Assembly (NCBI GenBank): GCA_030037995.1
Contig: JASHPQ010000118.1
Coordinates: forward strand, 1-34,413
DNA length: 34,413 bases
Source: Nitrososphaerales archaeon
GTDB lineage: Archaea > Thermoproteota > Nitrososphaeria > Nitrososphaerales > CADDZS01
Direction: 5' to 3'
Part shown: piece by piece, positions 24,058 to 32,092 of the stretch
Layout: every line of letters begins with the position of its first letter
Numbering within the stretch: position 1 is the stretch's first letter
Notes under the pieces: generated by a model
What the model was told of the DNA's origin: nothing
What the model saw: the letters and a program-made list of their open reading frames with translations, nothing else
Databases searched by the model: none
Translations under genes and position numbers: made by a program

Positions 24058-24231
24058 TCACTGCGTTTCCTTCCAGTCCTCCCTGCTAAGAGTTCGGGTT
24101 CCAATTACATCGGATAATTTGGGTCTCATTTCCAATCTCCGCTTGGCGGTTGATGAGAAACTCTCACCAGGCATTCGAGCTTTTTTCAATTTCCTGCAAA
24201 CCTCGTCCGACATCGCGATCGCTCTAGTCAC
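24058..24231 (-). CDS. Solitary VapB-type antitoxin (57 aa), toxin missing
   Basis: From a GTG at 24231 the minus strand encodes TRAIAMSDEVCRKLKKARMP, then GESFSSTAKRRLEMRPKLSD, then VIGTRTLSREDW. This is the archaeal VapB/DUF217-like layout: a beta-strand with I-x-(I/M)-S-D-E-V, a helix, the P-G-E-S-F-S turn and a C-terminal toxin-binding tail. Such antitoxins normally overlap a PIN-domain VapC gene downstream. Here just 143 bases remain before the convergent DUF1512 gene, with only a 38-codon frame starting in GTGA that shows no PIN motif. It is therefore an orphan antitoxin or the remains of a decayed pair. A TATA-like ATAATATC sits near 24258-24267. Confidence 0.65.
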   Translation of the reverse strand: MTRAIAMSDEVCRKLKKARMPGESFSSTAKRRLEMRPKLSDVIGTRTLSREDWKETQ

Positions 24232-24304
24232 AGATGAGGCGATATGATCTACGTATGGATATTATGGTTTTGAAGCCAAGAACTCTTCTCGAGTCTGCTA
24301 ATTT

Positions 24305-25030
24305 TCATTCGGTTTTTCCGAATTCGAACACTCCATCTCTGAATTTGATGCTCGCGTGGCTACCGTTGCAGAATGGCATGTTTGAGGACGCGCCGCAGCG
24401 ACAGAGTGTTACGCGGTTGCGAACCTCGTAGGGCTTGCCGTCATCCGATTCAATCGGGATGCCTCCCCGTACCCACAGCGGGCCGCTGGCACCCAGAGCG
24501 GGATCCTCGACGACACCGATGGAAGGTGGCAGCTCATTTTCGATCGCCTTTCCTGTTTCCCTGTCGCGTACGACCAGTCGTCCGGCCGGGCAGTGGTTGG
24601 CCTCGCGGATTGTAAGGTTGCGTGCTTCCTCACCTTCCTCCTCTACCAGATTCCATATCTGGCCGCTAGGGTCGCAAAATCTGGCAAAGGCACAAAGGTT
24701 TTCCGCATCGCTGAGGTTCAGGGTCGGCCCCTTGGTGACCTCCGCCTGCCTGTCGTACGGCTTGCGCGTTGCAGTCTCTTTCCCCTCGAACCCAATCTTT
24801 TTGTGGGTATCATCGCAGAAAGGCTTGTTCTTGGATTGCCCACAGCGACAGAGCCGGTAGTAGCTCTGCCCCTCTACTTCTCCGGCTACTTCTGCCTTGA
24901 ACGATTTGCCCTGATTCCAGTCCCAGGACATCCCCTCCTTGTTGGGCGTTATGATTTGAATGCCGACGGGAACATCTCCGAACACACAGTATGGACCGTT
25001 CTTGCTAACGATAATTTTCATCTTCGCCAC
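24305..25030 (-). CDS. Double-CDGSH iron-sulfur protein with central ferredoxin-like domain
   Basis: The 241-residue protein carries two CDGSH domains: CRCGQSKNKPFCDDTH (C61, C63, C72, H76) and CRCGASSNMPFCNGSH (C210, C212, C221, H225). Each should bind a 2Fe-2S cluster through three Cys and one His. Between them is a Fer4_19-like stretch with C113, C119 and C147 (NHCPAG). The first domain is CDDTH and the second CNGSH, small departures from CDGSH. Proteins with this architecture are soluble and thought to act in electron transfer or iron-sulfur/iron homeostasis. The start is a GTG at 25030; an ATG three codons later is an alternative. There is no operon partner. Confidence 0.9.
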   Translation of the reverse strand: MAKMKIIVSKNGPYCVFGDVPVGIQIITPNKEGMSWDWNQGKSFKAEVAGEVEGQSYYRLCRCGQSKNKPFCDDTHKKIGFEGKETATRKPYDRQAEVTKGPTLNLSDAENLCAFARFCDPSGQIWNLVEEEGEEARNLTIREANHCPAGRLVVRDRETGKAIENELPPSIGVVEDPALGASGPLWVRGGIPIESDDGKPYEVRNRVTLCRCGASSNMPFCNGSHASIKFRDGVFEFGKTE

Positions 25031-25329
25031 TTTCTGTACCCTACTCTTCGTCTACGAGTTTCTCCTCCCTCTTGAACTTGACTCCTAACTCGGCTATCTC
25101 TTGTAGCAAGATGACTTACAGTAGAGGGCCGTTAACCGACAATTGAAATTCTGGGGACTGCAGAATTCGAGATGAGTTCGAGTTTCGTCCTCGCGGGGTT
25201 CAAAAGCTTCGAGAGTTTTTTTACTGGGAGTCCGGAATTTAACTCACATTTTTAGATCATCCCATAAAATTCCAGTGCGGGAGTAATTCTTTATAGCCCG
25301 CTAAGTACTTAATTTACATTTGTGATTAT
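25031..25329. other. Intergenic region between CDGSH gene and toxin-antitoxin pair
   Basis: These 299 bases hold the divergent promoters. A TATA-like ctttata (25290-25297) lies 35 bases before the antitoxin ATG. A minus-strand stretch ending at 25045 reads QEIAELGVKFKREEKLVDEE before a stop, with a stop shortly upstream; it looks like the tail of a decayed protein but is too short to name. Confidence 0.3.
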
Positions 25330-25566
25330 ATGTCCTCTTCACTGGCGAGAGTTGACAAAAGGGGAAGATTAGTCATTCCGTCGAGAATTAAGAAACGTCT
25401 AAAGATTGGATCCATCGTGCGTTTGCAGGAAAAGGAAGGGAAATTAGAGCTGATTCCAATCTCGGATCCTCTGAAGAAGCTGGAAGGTTCAGCCAAAGCT
25501 CGCGTAACCGCGAAACAACTGGACACGCTCACTGAATCAATTGTTACCAAAGAATCGTTCAGGTAA
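25330..25566 (+). CDS. AbrB/MazE-type antitoxin
   Basis: This 78-residue protein starts SLARVDKRGRLVIPSRIKKR and continues with LKIGSIVRLQEKEGKLELIP, the swapped-hairpin AbrB fold (V-D-x-(R/K)-G-R-(L/I)-x-(I/L)-P-x-x-(I/L)-R). A short helical tail follows, suited to toxin binding. As an antitoxin it would neutralise the PIN RNase encoded 15 bases downstream and repress the operon promoter with it. The ATG at 25330 is well placed after a TATA-like box at about 25290-25297. Length and layout are normal for VapB partners of this class. Confidence 0.85.
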   Translation: MSSSLARVDKRGRLVIPSRIKKRLKIGSIVRLQEKEGKLELIPISDPLKKLEGSAKARVTAKQLDTLTESIVTKESFR

Positions 25567-25581
25567 AAGGTATTCATACTG

Positions 25582-26181
25582 TTGCCTGTAATCGAAGCCG
25601 ACCTGTTACTGGCCTATCTGACATCAAAAGATGGGCATCACGCAGGTGCGGCGAAGTATTTTTCCAGAATAATGTCTGGCGAACTGACAAAGCCGGTACT
25701 TACTCCGTTTGCTCTGCAAGAGCTTGAACTTGGAGTTAGGACTGAGAAGATACTTCCGCACGGGAAGGCGGTGAAGAATGAAGAGGAAGTCGCGGCATTC
25801 ATGACCGAGATTTGTGAAGCCCTTGATTTTTACGGCATAGCGATTCAACCGATTGAATGTGGCATTTTTATCCGAGCCGCGGAAATCAGAAAAAAATACG
25901 GCCTGGCCTATTATGACTCGCACCACGCATCCGCAGCACTTTTCTATGACAAGGCAATTGTCTCGACAGATCGGCAATATGACAGAGTTAAAGATCTAAA
26001 GAGAATAGATCCATCCAAACTACACGGTGCATCGGAAGATACTTTACCATCAGAGACTATACCAGAAAGCGAGATGGAAGAAGAGGAAGACAAGTTCGAG
26101 GAAGCAATCAAAAACAAACCTGATTTGCCCAAGAGATTGGGAAAGGCAAGGAAAGACGACGCGAACGAGGAAGTCGGCTGA
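25582..26181 (+). CDS. PIN-domain (VapC-type) toxin with acidic C-terminal tail
   Basis: The 199-residue protein has a PIN domain in residues 1-145. It holds the acidic quartet Asp7 (VIEADLLLAYL), Glu47 (FALQELELGV), Asp112 (LAYYDSHHASA) and Asp130 (AIVSTDRQYD). Such proteins are Mg-dependent RNases that cut tRNA or rRNA unless held by the antitoxin. Residues about 146-199 form an extra tail rich in Glu/Lys (SEMEEEEDKFEEAIKNKPDL), not part of the usual 130-150 residue VapC. The start is a TTG at 25582, 15 bases after the antitoxin stop, so the two form one operon. The gene converges on the aminotransferase. Confidence 0.85.
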   Translation: MPVIEADLLLAYLTSKDGHHAGAAKYFSRIMSGELTKPVLTPFALQELELGVRTEKILPHGKAVKNEEEVAAFMTEICEALDFYGIAIQPIECGIFIRAAEIRKKYGLAYYDSHHASAALFYDKAIVSTDRQYDRVKDLKRIDPSKLHGASEDTLPSETIPESEMEEEEDKFEEAIKNKPDLPKRLGKARKDDANEEVG

Positions 26182-26314
26182 ACGAAGTAAGAAACAAAAG
26201 TACTCGTCGCGATTTCCGGGACGGATCTCTCCTGCAATCTATCAGAAAAGGTCACTATTCTCGGAGTGCTTTTCGCTGGTATCAATCCGGCATATTTAGA
26301 GCATTCTTTCAAAG

Positions 26315-27502
26315 TCATTGTAGACTTTTCTGTGGCCGATGCCATCTTGTTTCATAGAATTCTGTGATTCTCTTCATTCCTTCAAGGACTCTTTCTTTGG
26401 ATGTGGTGTAAGAAAGCCTCAGATGATTCTCCCCGTGCATTCCAAAGAATTTTCCAGCCACACTGGAAACACTACATTCGGAGAGCAGTTTGCTTGAAAA
26501 CGAGCCTGAATCTCCAACGTTTGAAATGAACGGGAAGCAGTAGAATGCGCCCTGCGGTGACGCGCACTTCCAGCCCGGTATCTTGTTTATCTCGCTGACC
26601 ATTGCATCTCTCCTGTCCTGATACTCCTTGTTCATTTTCTTCTGCCAGTCTCGCTCGCCTCTGAGCGCAGCTACCGCGGCGTACTGGACAAAGGAGGATG
26701 GACATGAAGTGGTGTTGTCTTGCAATTGAACCAAGATATCCGTGAATTTTTTCGGTGCAATGGTGTAGCCGAGCCTCCAGCCAGTCATGGCGTATTCTTT
26801 TGAGAACCCACTGATTATGATTATGTCACCGCCTTCGATGTCGAAGTCCGGGACTTTGTCTTCCCCATTGTAAGTTAGGGCAGAGTAAATTCTATCCAGG
26901 ATCAGCGGCACCTGCTTTGATCTGCAGATTTGTGCTAGCTCTTCGATTTTGCTTTCCGGCACTATGGCTCCGGTCGGATTGCAGGGAGAATTTATGAGGA
27001 CTGCCTTTGTCTTGGAAGTGATCCGTCTCTCGAATTCGTGGGGGGAGAAAGTCGTTCTAGGATTGTTATCATTCCAGTCATTTATTGCGACAGACACGCC
27101 TCCAAAGTATTCTACTATAGATCCGTAGGTCGGCCACACCGGATCCTGCATGATGATTTCGTCTCCGGGATCGAGCAAAAGTGCAAGAACCGAGTAAAGC
27201 GCAATCTTCGATCCAGGATAGAAAACGGTGTTTGACGATGACAGTCCGATACCTTTCTTCTTTTGGTCATCTATGAGCGCATCCCGCAGCTCAGGAATTC
27301 CCCTCGCAGATGTATAGTGAGTAAAGCCCTTCTGAATCGCTTCAATGCCCGCCATCTTGATATGCTCCGGCGTGTCAAAATCTGGTTCCCCGATGTCAAA
27401 GCGAACGACATCCTTGCCTTTCGCCAGTAAACCTCTAACTTCCTCGCCAGCAGCGATAGTCGGAGAGGATTTCAGCCGCTCGACACTCTTTGCTAGTTTC
27501 AT
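26315..27502 (-). CDS. Class I/II PLP-dependent aminotransferase (aspartate-aminotransferase-like)
   Basis: This 395-residue protein is of normal length for fold-type I aminotransferases of the AspC/PatA-like I-gamma group. FDIGEPDFDTPEHI, THYTSARGIPELR, NSPCNPTG (Asn175), ILDRIYSALTY (Asp203, Tyr206), SGFSKEYAMTGWRLGY (PLP Lys235, Arg243) and HLRLSYT (substrate-carboxylate Arg) are all present. It would swap amino groups between an amino acid and 2-oxoglutarate. Aspartate is a reasonable but unproven substrate, and fits the AsnA encoded nearby. It is the last gene of the minus-strand run that begins with the nucleotidyltransferase, 76 bases after the amidohydrolase-type gene. Confidence 0.9.
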   Translation of the reverse strand: MKLAKSVERLKSSPTIAAGEEVRGLLAKGKDVVRFDIGEPDFDTPEHIKMAGIEAIQKGFTHYTSARGIPELRDALIDDQKKKGIGLSSSNTVFYPGSKIALYSVLALLLDPGDEIIMQDPVWPTYGSIVEYFGGVSVAINDWNDNNPRTTFSPHEFERRITSKTKAVLINSPCNPTGAIVPESKIEELAQICRSKQVPLILDRIYSALTYNGEDKVPDFDIEGGDIIIISGFSKEYAMTGWRLGYTIAPKKFTDILVQLQDNTTSCPSSFVQYAAVAALRGERDWQKKMNKEYQDRRDAMVSEINKIPGWKCASPQGAFYCFPFISNVGDSGSFSSKLLSECSVSSVAGKFFGMHGENHLRLSYTTSKERVLEGMKRITEFYETRWHRPQKSLQ

Positions 27503-27578
27503 GATTTAATGCGCATCTTCTCAATTTGCAATGCGGAAAAAAGTTTCCATTAGTGACTGGAAAAATGGGCTCCAGTTA

Positions 27579-28490
27579 CTATTCCGAATAATTCTTGAGC
27601 CACCAGTTGGCAATATCCACACGCCGAGCAATCCAAACACCGTGTCTTGCCGTGGCGTATTTCAAAAACTTGTGTAAGGCAGCACTCCTTCCAGCTCTAC
27701 CACTTATCCTCACGTGAATTCCCACATTCATGATCTTGGGACGTGACAGGCTCTCGTCATACATTACATCGAAGGAATCCTTCATGTAATTGAAAAACTC
27801 GTCCCCATTACCGAATCTGCCCGAAAGATAGTGAAAGTCGTTCACGTCCGGCGTGTAGGGTATCAGCAGCAGCTTGGATTTCTTGTCTTCGGACACTGCA
27901 AAGTAAGGAATGTCGTCATTGTAAATGTCAGAGTCGTAAAGAAAGCCACCTTCCTCCATGAGGAGCGGAATGGTGTTCACGCTCGGCTCCCTGCAATACC
28001 AGCCGACCGGACGTGTTCCTGTGAGATCGGTGATGATTTTCACGGCTTTATGAATCGCCTCCCTCTCTTCCTCTTTGGTCAGCGTATAGTGTTCTATCCA
28101 CCGGTACCCATGAGAGCACACTTCATGCCCCCTTTTCACGATCTCCTTCGCCGAAATCGAATTTGCCTCCAGGGTTTTTGCCGTTGCAAAGAAAGTAACC
28201 TTGATCCCGTGACTGTCCAGTAGATTCAAAATTCTCCAGATTCCGACTCGCGCTTCGTATTCGAAGAGAGATTCCATCGCCAGGTCACGCCGCGGCGGCG
28301 TCCCATAGGACGGGAATTCTCCATATGTCTCGGGACCGTCGTCCCCATAGATGATAGATCTCTCCCCAGCTGCTTCGTAGTTGATCGCGAAAGTTAGGGC
28401 GAGACGAGCACCGTTAGGCCACTCGATCTTCGGAACGTCCATTCCATATCCGATGAAATCACGCCGGTTTAGTTCCCAAATTTTTCCCAC
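27579..28490 (-). CDS. PuuE-like CE4-fold amidohydrolase (polysaccharide-deacetylase superfamily)
   Basis: This 303-residue protein follows the PuuE allantoinase branch closely: RRDFIGYGMDVPKIEWPNGA, LTFAINYEAAGE, VTFFATAKTLE, GHEVCSHGYRWIEHY (metal-binding His pair), GFLYDSDIYNDDIPYF, LLIPYTPDVNDFHYL, GIHVRISGRAGRSAALHKFL and WIARRVDIANWWL. Relatives open cyclic ureides and imides (allantoin to allantoate, cyclic-imide hydrolysis) rather than deacetylating sugars. There is no signal peptide, so it acts in the cytosol. The exact substrate is unknown. The Tyr-Cys-Arg-Glu-Pro-Ser stretch replaces the usual W-Y-x-G-R-x-S, so activity may have shifted. It lies 13 bases after the phosphoesterase gene. 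Confidence 0.85.
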   Translation of the reverse strand: MGKIWELNRRDFIGYGMDVPKIEWPNGARLALTFAINYEAAGERSIIYGDDGPETYGEFPSYGTPPRRDLAMESLFEYEARVGIWRILNLLDSHGIKVTFFATAKTLEANSISAKEIVKRGHEVCSHGYRWIEHYTLTKEEEREAIHKAVKIITDLTGTRPVGWYCREPSVNTIPLLMEEGGFLYDSDIYNDDIPYFAVSEDKKSKLLLIPYTPDVNDFHYLSGRFGNGDEFFNYMKDSFDVMYDESLSRPKIMNVGIHVRISGRAGRSAALHKFLKYATARHGVWIARRVDIANWWLKNYSE

Positions 28491-28503
28491 AAATTATCAC
28501 TCG

Positions 28504-29457
28504 TTAACCCTGAGTAAGCAAATAATTCTTGATCTTTCCATCGTCCAGCTCAACTATGACGCCGCGGAGTATTCCCTCGCTGTATTCACTGCCTGGATTG
28601 ATGCAGAGCGTCCTCCCTATATTGACGAATCCCTTCGATTCGTGGATGTGCCCGTGCAACCCAAGTAATGGCTGGTACTTTTCGATCGCAGCGCGAATCG
28701 CAGTGCTCCCGGCCGGAATCACGGCCATCTCACCTCCCTCTACGACCGGTTTTAGATTCGCGTCCAGCTTGGGGGCGATATCCAGTCCGGAATCGATTGG
28801 AGGAACATGCGTATTAAAAATGCAGTTCTTGAAACTCTTCACCTCGGAAGCCATCTTGTCCATCATCGCGCCGAGCTCCTCTTCCGATACTTCCCGGGGA
28901 GTCTTCCACGGCGTTGGATTGCTCCAGCCGGTGCTGAGCATTTCGCGCTTGGAGTCCAGGAAGACAACCTTCTCCTCAGGGTCAATCACAAAATCAGAAG
29001 ACTGTAGAATCGGGGTGATTTCTCTGAGGTCGTCGTTGCCACCAGTAATGTACACAGAGATTCCTGACCCCTTTAGGTGCTGCTCGATCATATTGACCCA
29101 TCTCTGCACATTATCCAGCATCAGCTTCTTGAAAACCTCCTCGACTTTCTCCGGGTCGTGTTGAAGCTCTTCCATTTCGCCGGGAGTAGTCAAATACGGA
29201 TAGTAACCCTCGAAGCGAATCTCCTTTTCGAGAGCCTCAAGTTCCGCGTTGTTCTTCGCAACGTGCTTTGCATCTGAGTAGGTCGCTTCGAAGCTGTCGT
29301 CTTGCTTGACGATCGGGATCATCAGCTTCCCGGTAATGTCGCCACCCATTATCAGAATATTTGTCTTGTAGAATTTACCGGCATTTAGGAATTTCAAAAA
29401 GCACTTTTCCGAGCCGTGCAGATCTGTAACAAAAAAGATCTTCAAGATGTCTGACAA
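28504..29457 (-). CDS. Calcineurin-like metallophosphoesterase
   Basis: This 317-residue cytosolic protein has the five metal/phosphate motifs in order: FFVTDLHGSEK (Asp12, His14), IMGGDITGK (Asp40), YITGGNDDLRE (Asn), IFNTHVPPID (His) and LLGLHGHIHESKGFV (His-x-His). A helical insertion rich in Glu/Lys (about 65-110) covers the site. Such enzymes hydrolyse phosphomonoesters, diesters or nucleotides, with two bound metals; its substrate is not evident. It starts TTG at 29457, only six bases after the nucleotidyltransferase-like gene, so the two are made together. It is the second gene of the minus-strand operon. Confidence 0.88.
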   Translation of the reverse strand: MSDILKIFFVTDLHGSEKCFLKFLNAGKFYKTNILIMGGDITGKLMIPIVKQDDSFEATYSDAKHVAKNNAELEALEKEIRFEGYYPYLTTPGEMEELQHDPEKVEEVFKKLMLDNVQRWVNMIEQHLKGSGISVYITGGNDDLREITPILQSSDFVIDPEEKVVFLDSKREMLSTGWSNPTPWKTPREVSEEELGAMMDKMASEVKSFKNCIFNTHVPPIDSGLDIAPKLDANLKPVVEGGEMAVIPAGSTAIRAAIEKYQPLLGLHGHIHESKGFVNIGRTLCINPGSEYSEGILRGVIVELDDGKIKNYLLTQG

Positions 29458-29463
29458 TTTTTC

Positions 29464-30279
29464 TTACTCTCGATTCTCGACATCCTCGGCTTCGTCATAC
29501 CACTTTGCTTTGGTCCCGAGCCTTGCGCGCATGTTCCATTTCATGCTCTTGTGGGAAGCCTGGAGTTGTTGCAGAAGACCATTCAGACGCTGGCTCACCA
29601 GTCGCTTGTCATCTTCGGGAAGCAATTGACTACCGTTAGCAAAATCAACGACTTTGCCAATGTTGGTCGTCACCGTATAGTAAAAGCCCCAGTCATCCGA
29701 CAGCAGCTTCGTAATGTATTCCGAATCAATCGCGCTCTTGTCATTGCGATTTCCAAAATCATGTTCCCGGACGAGCACGACGACGTCCTTTGCATCTTTC
29801 TCGCTTATTTTTACAATCTGCAGCTTTTCGAGCAACAGATCGGCCAAGCTGATCGTTATTGGATCAATGTCGAGCCTGTGGCTCAAATCTATGACGTGAT
29901 TGAAGGACAGCTTGTCGAAAAAGACGTCAACATGAAGCGAGCTGGAAGTATCGAAGTAAATCTGTCTTTGAGCACCGAAGAGAGCGTTCACTCGTTCGTT
30001 GGGCTCGAAGTGGAGACTGGAAAAAAGATCCGGGATTTTTGACATGGTCTTTGACAACGTTATGAAATCGAGGTCTGTCAATTTTCTATGCATCACGTCA
30101 GACAGCAATCTCGAATTAGGGCATTGATAGTAGATTGCAGTGGCCCCCAGAAGTCTCAGCTCTATTTTCATTTTCGTGGCCGTCTGGATTATAGAAACGG
30201 CGGTCTGAAAAAAGGTTGAGAATTCCGACTTGGAGCTACTTTCCTCTCCGCTTGCCGTTGGATTTTTAGTTGTTGACAT
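29464..30279 (-). CDS. Nucleotidyltransferase-fold protein
   Basis: This 271-residue protein contains LRLLGATAIYYQC, then RKLTDLDFITLSK, and later LHVDVFFDKLSF. Gly-(S/A)-x-A, Asp-(L)-Asp and a second Asp strand are the pol-beta-type nucleotidyltransferase site in the style of the AbiEii/DUF1814-like and MNT proteins. The first motif reads GAT rather than GS/GG. The C-terminal half contains SLADLLLEKLQIVKISEKDA and KDVVVLVREHDFG, also seen in that group. It could transfer a nucleotide to protein, RNA or a small molecule, or bind nucleotides only. The ATG at 30279 lies 35 bases from a TATA-like TTAAAATT. It is the first gene of the operon with the phosphoesterase, a pairing that suggests addition and removal of the same group. 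Confidence 0.7.
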   Translation of the reverse strand: MSTTKNPTASGEESSSKSEFSTFFQTAVSIIQTATKMKIELRLLGATAIYYQCPNSRLLSDVMHRKLTDLDFITLSKTMSKIPDLFSSLHFEPNERVNALFGAQRQIYFDTSSSLHVDVFFDKLSFNHVIDLSHRLDIDPITISLADLLLEKLQIVKISEKDAKDVVVLVREHDFGNRNDKSAIDSEYITKLLSDDWGFYYTVTTNIGKVVDFANGSQLLPEDDKRLVSQRLNGLLQQLQASHKSMKWNMRARLGTKAKWYDEAEDVENRE

Positions 30280-30306
30280 AGGCTATTCCGTATTCTAGGG
30301 ATGCTG

Positions 30307-30382
30307 GCAATTTTAATCTCATCCGGAACTATTATGCTCATGTACCATTCTCAAAATTGGTAATCGTGTCGCTCAATTAAAT
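30307..30382. promoter_or_regulatory. Divergent promoters between the nucleotidyltransferase and permease operons
   Basis: A minus-strand TATA-like TTAAAATT (about 30311-30318) serves the start at 30279. A plus-strand ATTAAATA (30375-30382) would start the permease transcript near 30405, leaving a leader of about 20 bases before the TTG at 30425. The 145-base gap is compact, so both operons may share regulation. No clear operator dyad was seen. Confidence 0.5.
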
Positions 30383-30424
30383 ATCGAGAGCAGCTCATGA
30401 TCCTCCGGTTAGCTGAGAGTAACG

Positions 30425-32071
30425 TTGAGCACGATACATCAACCACAAGAAGCAGGTGGGAAGAACGAAGAAAAGAAGACTTTCTTCGCGAGAACCTCTA
30501 GCGGTTTAGTTAGAGAGTTTGGCACGCTAGACGCGCTTTTAATTGCGTCGGCCGCGGTTTTTGGACTTGTTTTCACGATACTGCAGTTCCCGTGGTTTTA
30601 TGGTTACAATCCGGGAGCAAATCTTACGATTTCTCTCTTAATTGCTGCGATACCGTTCGCCTTTCTGATGATACTTTACTGGGCGATGGGAGTGATTATG
30701 CCCCGGTCCGGGAATGACTACGTCTGGGTTGCGAGAACGATGGGCCCGGCGATTGGCTTTGCATGGTCAGCCCTGTATATGTTTGCAGTTTTTGCAACCG
30801 CGTTCGTCGGAGCTACGTCAGCGTTGACTTCAGGAATTTCTACATCGTTTATCGTCTGGGGAATATTATACAGATTACCTTCACTCGTCAGTGCGGGGAA
30901 TACCCTTAGTGCACCGGCCTACGGCTTCACTTTCTCCGTTGGCATTGCGTTATGTTTTGCAGCACTTGCCATAGTTGGTGCAAAAGCAGTGAAGCGATTC
31001 CTCTACACTGTTTGGGCAATCGCGGGAATCGGAATTGCAGCGATCTGGGGAATTCTCTTGACAACTTCCACCACAACTTTCTCAACCAAGTGGAATGCTG
31101 CGCTTTCGAGCTACTTGTCCTATAACGGAGTTACTTCTCTTGCCCTGCAGCACGGCTGGACGGCCGCACCGGTCACTTTCGCAGCTTCAGTCATTGCTCT
31201 ACCGTTTACTGCATTATTCTTGCTGGGTGGCAATTTCACTAATGCGGTTGCGGGAGAAGTAAAGAATGCAAAACGCGCTATCCCGATTGCGCTCATTTTG
31301 TCGCTGGTATTCGGGATCGTATTCTGGGCGGTTACAGCAGCTCTCACTATGCATACAGTTGGATCCAACTGGATGTATTCGCTGGGATATTTGTGGGATA
31401 GTACTCCTTCTGTATACTCCGCGGCCATTCCATTTGCCCCAACATTCCCGCTCATGATCGCCCTGATGGCGTATCCGAATCAATTCTTGGTGAGCTTGAT
31501 CTTGGTCACGATGGTGGCGGGATCGATAGCCGTGCCATTCGTGTACTTCTGGATTCCATCTAGATACTTCTTTGCCTGGTCTTTCGACCGCGTTATTCCA
31601 ACTAGTTTCGCTGCAGTGAACAAGAAATACAGAACGCCTCACTATTCGATACTCACGATCACAGTGCTGTCTGTGATCGTCTTTGCGGCATACTGGTTCA
31701 CTTCTTGGCCGACCATCGAGACTATTGGAACATTCCTGTGGTCTTTCGCTTTCGTCATACCTGGAATTGCAGCCATGATCTTCCCCTACGTGAAGAAAGA
31801 CATGTTCGCAGGCGCCCCTGGCTGGATGGGGAAGAGGATTGCCGGAATACCAGTTTTGAGTATGCTCGGAGCTATCGTAACTGTGTCTTTCGCCTACATC
31901 GGTTATCTGGCACTCGTGAACCCATTGATAGTCACTCCAACCTCCTATGGCGTACTGGTTGCGGCCATTGTGATTGTAGCCTGCTTTGCAATCTACTACG
32001 TAGGCAAGTGGTATCACAAGAAGCAAGGTCTCGATACAGAACTCGCCTTCAAGGAGATTCCTCCAGTTTAG
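30425..32071 (+). CDS. APC-family amino acid/amine permease
   Basis: The 548-residue protein has about 12 membrane helices. It begins after a charged cytoplasmic N-terminus (about 40 residues) with LDALLIASAAVFGLVFTI, a helix 1 of APC type. IMPRSGNDYVWVARTMGP is the family's P-x-x-G-x-x-Y-x-W/Y helix 3 signature, and GGNFTNAVAGEVKNAKRAIP is the typical loop with a conserved Glu after helix 6. A permease of this family brings in an amino acid or amine with protons. The substrate is not readable. It lies 21 bases before the AsnA gene and is divergent from the enzymes that probably handle its substrate. The start is a TTG at 30425. Confidence 0.88.
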   Translation: MSTIHQPQEAGGKNEEKKTFFARTSSGLVREFGTLDALLIASAAVFGLVFTILQFPWFYGYNPGANLTISLLIAAIPFAFLMILYWAMGVIMPRSGNDYVWVARTMGPAIGFAWSALYMFAVFATAFVGATSALTSGISTSFIVWGILYRLPSLVSAGNTLSAPAYGFTFSVGIALCFAALAIVGAKAVKRFLYTVWAIAGIGIAAIWGILLTTSTTTFSTKWNAALSSYLSYNGVTSLALQHGWTAAPVTFAASVIALPFTALFLLGGNFTNAVAGEVKNAKRAIPIALILSLVFGIVFWAVTAALTMHTVGSNWMYSLGYLWDSTPSVYSAAIPFAPTFPLMIALMAYPNQFLVSLILVTMVAGSIAVPFVYFWIPSRYFFAWSFDRVIPTSFAAVNKKYRTPHYSILTITVLSVIVFAAYWFTSWPTIETIGTFLWSFAFVIPGIAAMIFPYVKKDMFAGAPGWMGKRIAGIPVLSMLGAIVTVSFAYIGYLALVNPLIVTPTSYGVLVAAIVIVACFAIYYVGKWYHKKQGLDTELAFKEIPPV

Positions 32072-32092
32072 GATACTGGACAGTGCAAGCCT

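Noticed and set aside
25944-26345. Minus-strand frame overlapping the PIN toxin (starts MTLKECSKYAGLIPAK internally)
   Set aside because: Most of it is the Ser-rich shadow of the acidic toxin tail; no family match.
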